Positions 38,035-49,000 of a DNA stretch of 64,000 nucleotides are shown piece by piece. The position numbers and the translations under genes were made by a program. The notes beneath the pieces were generated by a model, which did not search any database, was not told where the DNA came from, and saw only the letters and a program-made list of their open reading frames with translations. The DNA is from Takifugu bimaculatus (Eukaryota; Chordata; Actinopteri; Tetraodontiformes; Tetraodontidae), in NCBI GenBank assembly GCA_004026145.2, contig CP034976.1:14557257-14621256 (forward strand). Direction: 5' to 3'. How positions within the stretch are numbered: position 1 is the stretch's first letter; each line of letters begins with the position of its first letter.

Positions 38035-38625
38035 CGGTGACCGTCTCATTTCTGATGAACATCTGGATCATAAAGAGGATTTGATGGTGTCCCACAGCCC
38101 ATAATCATCTGTCTGTCAGCCATGGAAACTGCACGCTGTCACCACCCACGCTGCTGTCGCCAAGGTGTGATTCTCAGGAAGACGGAGGAACACGGCGCAC
38201 TCACAAACAGCCAGCGTAAACTTTCCCACATGACGCCTCCCGCTGTCAGAGCGTTCATGTAAATAAATGAAAAGGACTCACATAACATCACGTTCATTAT
38301 CTTTTAGGCAATTAGCCGCAGTCGGTCTCCGGCGCCGACACTAATAACACATTAGATTACAATTTTGTGCAAAGCTGTGTAAGAATGAAGAAATTAAGAC
38401 TAATTGTCTTCGTGCCGGCTGTACAGAGTAAATTAAAAACTTACTGTGTGTCAATACTGTTTATTTGAAACTGTCAATTATTGTTACATGCTACCGATGG
38501 TGTTAGACGCCACCTTTCTGTCCCCTCCGGGCTCAAACTCAGATTACCTAAATAAATATGTGGGATTTATCACCAGCATACAGTAGAGGCGATTAAAGAG
38601 CTGAGCTACATTTTACAAACTTTGT

Positions 38626-38725
38626 NNNNNNNNNNNNNNNNNNNNNNNNNNNNNNNNNNNNNNNNNNNNNNNNNNNNNNNNNNNNNNNNNNNNNNNNNNN
38701 NNNNNNNNNNNNNNNNNNNNNNNNN
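38626..38725. other. Assembly gap, 100 N
   Basis: Exactly 100 consecutive N. This round number is the usual placeholder for a gap of unknown length. It borders a GC-rich, CpG-dense block on its right, a type of sequence often lost in assemblies. Confidence 0.99.
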
Positions 38726-39360
38726 TAAATGGCACAGCCGACGCGAAGGTCGCGGTCGGCGGGAGCGGCAGCTGGGACCGACAGATAGCGGGGCTGCTGC
38801 CGTGGCCCCGGCGGATGGATGGGAGCCAGGGCTGGCCTGCCTCCCTGCTCCCTTAGCCCTGTTAGCTTAGCTCGGCTGTCTGGCGCAGCAAGGAAAGCGG
38901 CTCCAACTCTGAACGCCAACTTCCAGCGACTGGCCCGAAGTCAGACGCCCCCCTCCGATCCCTCGCGCCGGACAGCCCGACTAGCCACCGCGGCTAGCAC
39001 AACCGCAGCGTCGCCCCCCCCTCCCTCCCCGTCAGTAAACGGAGCAGACGATTCAAAGGTTGCGGGAGTCCTACCTGGAAACGCAGCCGCCGAGGTGCGG
39101 AGTCGCCGCGTGTGCTTGTTTAAAGTCTGCTGTTGCGCTGGGAGACGTCAAGTCCGACTGCTCTACAGTGGTTTGCAGACTGGGAAGCAAAATAAAGCCC
39201 AGCTGCCCCACTGTGGGGTACATGCTGCTGACAGGGCCCCCTCCACGAGGCTCTGGCGACACCTGCAGGCTCACCCGGGAACAGCAGCCAGCGTGGCTCC
39301 ACTTCCCCTTTAACCCCTTCGAAAGCGCCCCCCCAGCCCGGAGTTATCAGTATCGATGAC
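38726..39360 (-). promoter_or_regulatory. CpG-rich block, possible upstream promoter/first exon of LDLRAD4
   Basis: Dense CpG and GC-rich sequence contrasting with AT-richer DNA on both sides. On the minus strand a good donor (TTTCCAG followed by GTAGGAC) lies at 39075/39074 and could end a noncoding first exon of a longer LDLRAD4 transcript. Position fits: the block is immediately downstream of CEP192 and upstream of LDLRAD4 on the same strand. No conserved coding sequence was recognised; the 164-codon plus-strand ORF across it looks like composition-driven noise. A plus-strand promoter cannot be excluded. Confidence 0.4.
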
Positions 39361-39492
39361 CTAAAGAATAAACCCGAGGGGGAGGGGGGGGAATGTAAGA
39401 AATCAATAATAAAAATAAAGATCAAAGGGTGTCACGTGAGAAGGACACCAAAGAACAAAGTAAATACAGAAACCCAATCTATTTATCACAAC

Positions 39493-39498
39493 TTTATT
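39493..39498 (-). terminator. cep192: Putative CEP192 polyadenylation signal AATAAA
   Basis: TTTATT on the plus strand, AATAAA on the minus strand, is the first canonical signal I see downstream of the CEP192 stop codon and would give a 3' UTR of about 860 nt. Cleavage would then fall near 39475. Confidence 0.5.
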
Positions 39499-40355
39499 TA
39501 AAAAGACACACATACAACTATATATATATATATTACATTATGTATCATTTAATTGTGCAAAATGTTGAACGTGTCATTGCTGTCAGAGCAGGGATGTGCC
39601 AACGACGAACTTTTCCTTGGAGTGTGATCCAACAATGGTGTTGCTCACACTTCCATGGAGCTGACATTTCCTCCTGCCGCTCCACTTCCAAAATGGAAGT
39701 CTGTTACACTTTTGGCCGTTCGCCCCAGAGCTACAGGAGGAAACGGAAAGCACATTCTCTGCAAATCGCGCGGGGGTTAACGCGGTTTCGCCATGGTAAC
39801 CAGACCGAGCAGGCCAGGAGAGCTGCCGTACTGGGAAAATAAAAAAAACAAAAAACAACTCAGCAGAGGAAAGTCTTTTAGCATGTAATAACAATCATTA
39901 GCCATGTGAGCAGCCCCGATTAGGACTGAATTAACTGCTTCTGTATGGATGGGCATTCGTGCTCGGTGGTGGAAGGGAAGTCGTCCCACGGAGGCGACTG
40001 TGCAGGTGGGCTCTGCGTCATCGGGAGCCGCTTCCACAGAAAGGCTTCAGGAAATAGACAAAACCGAATCCGATAAAAACACCCCCTCCATTTCTAAGCT
40101 TGTGGCCATTTTAGCAGAACAATCCACAAAGCAACAGCCCCATTTAAATCCGACAGGCGCGACAACAGAGCTGCCTTGTGACGCGAGCCACGTCGACGTG
40201 ACAAAAACAATTAGCCCCCAAAGTCAACCGGGTGCCGGGCACGCCAAATCATTTGGTTCAGGCACGATCATCCGTAATGGGCCAGCAGAGCACACCTGAG
40301 CCGCGACCAGTCCGCAGCGCCGCTTCTTCACCGCCACGAGGTCAGAGGACTCAGG

Positions 40356-42276
40356 TCAAGGCAGCGCCTCACCACTCAGGTGAATAACGAGGTTTCCGCT
40401 TGTTTGGGACTGGATGAGCAGCCAGCCCACGTGCGTGCCTGCGGTGCTGGGCTTGAACTGGACGGGCAGCTTCAGATAGTGCTGCGATCTGACCACGGGA
40501 AAGGAAACAACAAGTCAGCCAACAGTGCATCTGCAGACATCTCATGGCAGATAACGCTGCACGGGGCAGCGTGTTGAGAGTGAAGGTGGTGGAAAGGAGG
40601 ACTCGCAGGAGTGACACGGTGCACGGAGGCTGGAAATGGACACAAAACACCAGTGGCAGAACTGGGTCAAGTTCTGGTTGCTGCAACACGTCAACGTCAG
40701 CGAGTATAATTCCTTTTGTGTTCTCCAATTCAATGATTTGAAAGGAGCCATGTTGTTTTTATTCTGAACACAGCTGGTTTCCCTGTTGCCCGGCAACCCC
40801 TCGCTAGATCTTCGGTCCGTGCTGGATACGGTATCATCATCCCCCAGACAGGACCTCCCATAGCGAGCGTTAGCAACAGGAAAATAATCCTGCGCCCACG
40901 GAGGGAGGTGGAACATTAAACGATGCCCGGTTAATTAAAAAGTTTAAACGCCAGTTTAGACGTGCCACCGTTAAGAGAAGAGACGGGAGAGTTTGTGAGG
41001 GATAACGACCGTTGGACTCACCTGAGGGAATATTTGGAATGCTTGACGTGGAAGGGCTCCCTAGGCTTTACAAATGTCAACTGCAAGTCAATTAGAGAAG
41101 CCACACATCAAATATCAATCCATGCAAGAGCACAGCAGCATCTGTTAGAGGCCGCCGCCACATTTATCTTCAGTACCAGTCAATCCAAGCACCCGTGCAA
41201 TATTAGGGACAGTATGGACCAACAAAGTTTAGGCTAAGTATGCACGTGTGCCGCTGCCCCTCACCTCGTGCATGTCCGACGAGTTGTTGCGGATGTTGAC
41301 CTTCAGCGCGCTGGAGGTCCCCACGCGTGTGGCCGGGAAGGTGTAGTGATCCTGTGGAGAATACACCCCCCTCCTTACAGCCTCCTCCTGGCTGGAAACG
41401 ATAAAGCAGGACAGGAAGCGTGAAGGCAGACGGTCGCCGTCGCCTAATTTCTGAGAAGACTCTTTAAACATCAGCGTAGGACAGTTACAGAGCAGGGAGG
41501 CATCGGCTGGACCTTCTGGAGGGAGTTCAACTCCCATCAGATTCACCTCTGTGGAAATGGCTTTCAGTTTACTCCCAATTTCTAGGGATTAAAAAGTGGA
41601 TTTATCTCCACTGGTGCTTATCTGCCGGGCTGCAGCAGGCAGGTACGGGCACACCTATTGGCAGGCGTTTAAGTGCTAAAATGTTGACCCCCGGCTGGAG
41701 AGGAAAGCGATTTTACTTCATGAATACGAGAACAGCCTGTAAAGCCGACACGGACTCAGTTTTTTCCTCCTTCCATCTGTATTCATAAAGTAAAAAAAAA
41801 AAAATCATCCTGACAGGAAGTGTTTTTCCCAAGCAGCTGTTACCTGATTTTTCCTCCTGATGTGTCTGCCCTCCTCCTGGTCTTGACTGCGGCCTCTGTC
41901 CTGACCAGAGAACAGTCACCTTCCTGCGGTCCTTCCAGCAGTCCTGACTTCATTCCCTTCACACACAAACACACACACAAGCTCTTTAGGAAACCTTTGG
42001 TGATAATGGTAATAAATAAAAAAGTAAAATCATCTACATATGAGTAAAAGAATGGCAAAGATCTCCTTCAAACCAGAGTGTACTTATCTAAATCGATGTT
42101 TTACAAACTAAAGTCAGGGGTAAGCCTTTAACAGCACTGAAGGATTCCACACGTCTGAGGAAAAAGGACAAACCAACAAAAGGCCCATCACAGCCACTTA
42201 ACCTACTTATAGTAGCCATTTATCTGACATCCCCTTTGCTGTGCATGTGTGCTCTTTACACACACACACACACACA

Positions 42277-42329
<53 letters not shown>

Positions 42330-43005
42330 GAGGACCATGGGTTGATTTTTCTCAGGTTTAGTTGTGTTTTGGTGTCTTCTGAAAAACACAATGAATGCAA
42401 CTGCCAACTGCTTTCAAGAGGGGCAATAAAGGAATCCTCACTGTGCCGCACAGCTGGAAGCGAACTCTAGTTTTCCGTTGTGGCTCAGACACAGGGTGGC
42501 ACTCCAGATCCCAGAACTGGGCGTAGTCTCCTCTGTCTCTGGGCAAGAAGGTAATTGGCACCTGGCAGGACATGAACAAGATAAGAGCTAGAACGCCAGT
42601 CACAGATAAAACAAAACCAGCCTCGGAGGACATTAATGACCTACCTGCATTTTCTCGCGAGCTCCCAGAGTCCCTGACACACTGGAACACCTGAAAGCCG
42701 TGTACGTGGCCCGATAAACATCTCCGGTGTTATCAACCCCCTGAGAGAGAGAGAAAAGCTGTATCCAAGTCGTCTATGTCAAGATGACCAAGAACTGGGT
42801 TAAATAAAAGGAGCACGGAGCCACAGATTTAAGTGAGAACCTCAGGGGAATGATGGGGAGCGTTATGCTGGGAGATGAAACAAAATAAATCAAAGCAGCA
42901 AACAAAACTAAAGGAAGAAAATAAGCACCTTTACATAAGGAGGAGCGAATGATGACAAGTACCACCTCACTTGCACTTCTCCATTCTGCACCTTCAGCTG
43001 GGCCT
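40356..43005 (-). CDS. cep192: CEP192 coding exons 43-49: C-terminus
   Basis: Exons 42929-43005, 42645-42740, 42442-42561, 41844-41956, 41265-41391, 41022-41080 and 40356-40488, encoding residues 2481-2721. Matches include VRWYLSSFAPPYVK, GVDNTGDVYRATYTAFRC, FLPRDRGDYAQFWDLECHPV, RRGVYSPQDHYTFPATRVG, FVKPREPFHVKHSKYSLR and, in the last exon, SQHYLKLPVQFKPSTAG and HLSGEALP before TGA 40358-40356. Exon 46 is short and divergent and is the least certain. The (CA)n(CGCA)n tract at 42259-42328 lies in the intron before it. Confidence 0.92.
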
Positions 43006-46000
43006 CTGATCAAAGGAAAGAACAGTGTATCCAGGTAGCCTACACCACATTCTGGAGGACATTTAAACCAAAGTGAACAGAGTCCAGATTTGTCCTCTGG
43101 GCGGTTTGGTTCTACCTGACATTTCACCAGAGTATGTAGCAGGGAAGACGATGGTCTTGCTGTTGATCTCAACCAGGGCTGAAGGCGACTCTGGGGTCTG
43201 TGGGGGCACTGGGTTGGTGGTAATGAGCCTGCTCACTGGTAGCACTGGGGTGGCAGCCTGAGGAGGCAGAGCTGAGAGGCTTGTGTTTGCAGGAGCAGAC
43301 GACACATCCAGAGCCAGATCTGGACGAATCTGGACCTTTATGAACTGAAGTCACACAGCATTATATTCCCGCAGCACAATGGATATTTTCTGACAGACCA
43401 GTGTGTCTACCTTCTGTTGACCAGTCACACTGGACATAAATCTGCCCGCTCCATGGCAGCAGGGCAGACTTGGAAGCCAATGCAGGGTTGGGGCTGACCA
43501 AAATCTGCAGATTGCGCCTTTGAATATACAAAAGCTCATTTAAAAAAAAGCCATTATGCTTGTGAAACAGATGTGAGTCAACAGTCCCATCATGTACTGA
43601 CTGTGGGTCGATGACTCCGTGCTGTGGGGTGATGGTGAGGTAGTGAGCGGGCCACGACAAGTCAAAGCTCAACTCTCTGGAGGTGTTGTTCCAAATCTGG
43701 GCCTGACTGGTCGTGGTTGCACCAGCTGAAAAACACACAACACAAGAGCTTCACTGCTTGTTACACATTAGTCTCCTCTCTGATTCAGACATGACGCTCT
43801 TTTTCTTCCACTCACCCACAGTCGGAGCTGCCATGACAAGCTGCTCAGGGTGGACTGTCCAGGACTCGGACTCTCTGCGTAACTCACCTGTGGACTGAAG
43901 GGGGAGGAGCGTTGGGCCAGGATTTACTCGTTCACGTTAAATGCTGTGAAAAGGCTCCTTTCAAATTTTTCAAGTCCTTAAATGGAACCTACGGTACCTT
44001 CATCGAGGGCTCCGTCACTCTGAGAGCTGGGCCTTGGGGACCTTTCACTGGCAGCACATCCAGACTCACATTTTCATTTGGTACATCGCTGGAGATTAAA
44101 TAAAAATCCCACTATTGATTGTGTGCACCAGCAAAAGGGCATCTCTACATTCATGTGTGGGTCAGTGCAGCTGCTGCACGCTACATTATAGCAAGTAAGA
44201 CTCAGTACCCATCAGTCTGTGAGCTGCGTCTGGCAGAGGGCAGCAGGGCCACGGCGTGCTCGTCCTGCTCACATGCGCTTTTTGCACTTCCCAGCAACGA
44301 CACCACAATCTTACTCATGTTTCCATAGAAGATATGAGCTTCATTGGGCCTCTGGGGAAGATCGAAGGCTACGGGGAAAAAAATAATAATTTGGAGACAT
44401 TTTAAAACAGTTTTGTTTCATCCCCCACACACACAAACTTAACTGGTAATTCCCACTTGTGTTTAGGGGGATTTGCTGGTGATTATTTTCAGAAAACCTC
44501 ACTTTCTGCAATATGTTCTTCTCCCAGGAACTTCTCATTAAATTCGATGTTCTTCAGCAGGCTGTTGTCAGACAGAGCCTTCTGTGCTGCCTCTGGTTTA
44601 TTCTGCAGCAGCCTGAAAAGGAAAAACACAAACAAACCGAGGGGACATCAAAACAGCCTTCCTGGAAAATTGGATCTAAAAAACATCAGCACTTCTAATG
44701 ATTGGTGTTTATGAGACTGGCACATGAATCAAACGTAGCATCACAAATATTGCTTACAGACCAATAAAGCCGAACAATCCACCCTTGGATTTTGCTCTAG
44801 AAATACGAAACTAAAGGAATTACTGTTAGCGGCTTCAGATCCAAGGTATCATTTGCACTAATGTATGCATTTGTAAAATCACATTACACGCACACGCAGG
44901 CTTTGTTCGGAAATTGAAGCACTTGACATAGCAGGGAATTTAATTTACACGTCCATCGTGCAGTGCGGTCCTTTCCTAATTAATCAAATTTTGATTTGAT
45001 TATAGGAATTGATTTGATTGATTTTTTTTCTGTCTGCGCTACAGAGGTTTGATGCAAAGTTTTCCAAAGAAACGATTTCATTGAATTAGCAGATAAAGGA
45101 ATTAGTACCAAGTAAAAAAAACATAACTAACAGCATAAAGCTTAAGAGCCATGTCACCTTTTGTACTGCTGCCTGGAGACCTCATCACCACAGAACAGGT
45201 AGACAGTGGCCAGCAGAGCACTGGCAGCCTGACAAAGGTTCTGTTCTCTTTGGGTGGACTTCATCAGCACAGTGATAACCTGAAACCACTCAATATTATT
45301 ACACGTAAACGTTCATTCTTTCAATTGCACATGGGCTGAGCCCTTCTCTCCGACCGCCTGTGTCCGTTCCTACCTCCTGTGTCCTTTCCTTCAGCACAAA
45401 TTGCGATGGGGCGATGCTGATGACAGATGGTTCCATGATGGATCGTGTCTGAACATCAGAGAAGGCCATGGCTTTGATAAAAGCTGCTCTGGAGCCAGTA
45501 TTCCTCACACACAGACAAACTTTGCTGACATGTCCCACAGAGATACTGCTCATTATTGCTACGTAACCATCCCCCTGTTTCCTCTGGTCTTCCAGAATAA
45601 TGTTGCTGGTCCCACCATAGCCTGACAGAGGAATCTGAAGGCAGAAACCATGTTTCATCATTACCGAGTCTCTCCAACATTGCAGATCTTTTTTTTCTTA
45701 ATACAGTATCAACTTTAATGGTCTTAGCACAAGCAATCCATTTTATATTTACACATCTAATTACCGGTAAATATACGCTTATTTAATGTCATCTGTGATT
45801 TGCAAAGAAAAAATTCTTCCTGTTTCTGGCACTGCAAAGAAAATATGGCAAGGAGAAAAAATTAGATGAACTCAAGCACATCCTCACACTAAACTTGACG
45901 CCAGGCTGTGAAGGTCGGACTCCAGACTGCTTTATTTCAAGCTTCGCCAACATGCACGCAATCCTGGTCGGTGCGAAGAGTAGGTGGACGGTCACGTCCT

Positions 46001-49000
46001 CTTTAGGACGAATTGACAGCTCGCCGTGTCGAGTCAGACGCTCTTCGGGGCTGAACATACTTTGAAGCTAAAGGAGAAATATATAGAGAGTACATTTTCC
46101 ATAATTTCATTTACAATACGAGCAATATGCAAACGACACCAAACAAACACCCAAGATGCAAAGTTCTATAATGGCCGAGGGATGCATTTTAAATGCCACA
46201 TTATACATTTACTTCGTTTGTCTGGGTTTAACTTGATGTATTTGTGTGATGCAGGGTGGTTCCAATATGCAAACACCTGCCTGAAAACAGTCCTGGTCTT
46301 GACCACGAATAAGCAGCCGCAGCTGCTGTGCGGTGCTGGTCGAGTTGTTCCTGAGGACCAGTTTCTGTTGACTAGAGAACAATGGAGACCGTTTCTGAGA
46401 TAATTGCATGCATGCTGGTGTGTCAATTCACCTGTGTACTTAAAAAGATTGATGCTCATTATCTAAATGCCCTAAATTATGTAAAATAACCAAGATCCAA
46501 TCCTGATTCAAGTTAAATGAATTTAGCCAAATCTTCAGGGGGGGTTCAGCTTTCTTACTGTCATCTGTACTGTCATCTTCAGTGAGTGTAAATAAATTCT
46601 ACACGATACCAATTCTACACTTGAAATAGCTTCTGAGTAACAAAACTCCCTGTAGATGCCCACTGCCCCATTTCATGAATAACATTACAAAATCTTAATA
46701 GAATAATAAGGACCGCTGGGCTTTCACATTTTTTAAATCATTATTTTCTGCTGAATAACTGATATCAATCAAACAATTTGTTCCTCTTATCAAATAACAG
46801 TGAAATGACAGAAGCTGAAAGTTGCTTACACAGCTCTGCCCAGAGTGACGCCTCCCCATGCTACAAACTGCTTATTAGAGAGAATTGGTGGAACGTCACT
46901 GGCCACACCGGGACCAAAAAGAGCAGCAGATGGAATGGCAGGTTTCCCAGAGTCCTCTGAGACAACTTCTCCTCTCAGGGTTACCTCGTACTGAGGACCT
47001 GATGGCAGCACCAAGATGGTGAGAAGGCTGGAATACGACAAGGACAGGAAACACACAGTGAGCCGAGACCTTGAAGTGATGCGTTTTGGCTCCTGTTTGA
47101 CATATATTAACTCCAACGTTGGTTGGGTCTCTTCATGAATACATGTTTTATTATGGGTTGTGTTAGTTCTGAGTTCTCTGTAGATGAACTTGTGTGAGGA
47201 ACACTATGCATGTCCATCAGAAGTATTACCACTATATTGGAGCCACAGACCAATCAGTCGCTGCATTAATTGCACCAATTCTAATTGCAGCCTTGATTAG
47301 ATTGAAATAATACTTCAGTATTACATACATAAGAAAAACTAAAATCAGAGAGCAGGTTAGTCAAATTTAATCAACCAGAAAAAACTATCATGCTCTTTAT
47401 TAGCTGTTCAGAATATCCAGATTTGGACAATAAAGAGCCAGGCTGCTGCACTATTAACCTACATATCTTTAATTTTACTGTAGTATTTTTATGTAAATTG
47501 CAGAGTTGTTGAGCTAGTAAAGCATTTCTTCCTTTCTTTTTGCAAATATAATGGAACTAAAATGCACTTGAGTTGTGGTGTTTACAGGTTTGAAAAACTC
47601 ACAGGAACCATGATCAATTTACCCAAAAATAATCCACAGGCATTTTATTGAGCAGTTCCATGCAGGGACTTTTCCCCCTACATCACTGGAGATGCATAAA
47701 CTGACTCAGAAGACTGTTGTTCACGTTTACTTCCGTTACATGCACGCACCATTCATGTTTAAGGAGACAGAAGAAACATTAAATGCCTCAAACACCGACC
47801 GGAAGATAAACATGGAGTCTCATGCCAAAAAAACCCCCCACAAAACTGTTAGTACCATTCAGAGTCGGCACACATAAACTCTGATTTAGAGGTTTCTGTA
47901 CCTTTCACGATATTTCCTGCTACACTGTGGTTTGAAGGAGATCATAATAGCCTGTTCATTTCCCACCATCAGTGGCAGCTCATCAGGTGTCACCGAGAAG
48001 CTGCCCTCAGCATCGTCGTGCTGTAACAGGAATGAAAGAGAATTTAAAGACTTGCAGGATGACATGGAACATATAAGAGAAAAACTAAGAAAAAAAAACC
48101 CCACCACATCTAGCATAAATACATATGAAAAACATCTTTCAAAGCTGAGAACAAGGATCAGTCCCAGAGAGAACAAACAAAAAGGAAGTAGGAGGAAAAA
48201 GGGAAACAAGTAAAACCCGATTCAAATATCAGCAAATTTTCATGAGGGAAAACTTTCAGCCCAAAATGTCAGTGACTCGCCCAAACCACAGAGCTAATAA
48301 AAACGGAAAGGTCAGAATTACCTTGAGTTTCAGCTGCACGTCAATGTTTCCTGCATTCTTTAATGGCAGCACCTGTTGACTGGACTTACCCAGTGGAGCC
48401 GCCAGGCTGATTGTCTAGACAGAAGCACAAAAAGCATCTGACTGCCAGCTGTGCAAAGGCCAAGAAGAGAACCTCAAGGAAGCTTGATGGTAGCTTATTG
48501 TTAAAGGGAATATATGCTGCGTAGATGAAGACGTATTTCTCAAAGTGGAGTGCTTTTGAATGTGTCTTAATACCTGGAGGTCTTTTGGGGCATGGACCCT
48601 TGCAGTTCCAGACCTAGCCTTGAGGGGAATGCTTTGAATTACATGACTCGGACCAGGAGAGTCCACTTCAATCTCAACCCGAGCGCTGTAGTCGTCGGCC
48701 AAACCAAGCTCTTCTGTGAATCAAGAGTTACTCAGAATAGGTCTTTTCCTGTATCCTGATATTTTCTTGTTTGCACTCGATCTGTGCTGATTACCTGACG
48801 ACGCTGTGTACTTCAGAGGGGGCCTGAAGTGAACCCACACCATAAAGCTCTGCGCAGTCTGAAAAAGAGTTTTAGTGGAAGGATAAATTTCCTTTCAAAT
48901 GCATTCCGATTGGATTCCTGCATTTATTTTACAAAACCAGGATTAACTATCACATTTCTTCATAAGGAAAAAAAAAAGTTTCATTTCTTTTGAACATATT

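Larger units (their letters stand above)
19481..38625. other. Noncoding stretch between the two LDLRAD4 promoter candidates
   Basis: About 19 kb without a supportable gene on either strand. If the CpG block at 38726-39360 starts a longer LDLRAD4 transcript, this is its intron; otherwise it is intergenic. An LDL-receptor class A exon, expected for the long LDLRAD4 isoform, was looked for by its acidic C-x-D-x-x-D-C-x-D-x-S-D-E-x-x-C signature and not found. Contents are long CA/GT tracts, a GGA tract, CTCF-like motifs and AT-rich, repeat-poor candidate enhancers. Confidence 0.5.

Noticed and set aside
38819..39313. 164-codon plus-strand ORF in the CpG block
   Set aside because: Ala/Pro/Arg-rich translation typical of CpG islands; no recognised homology.
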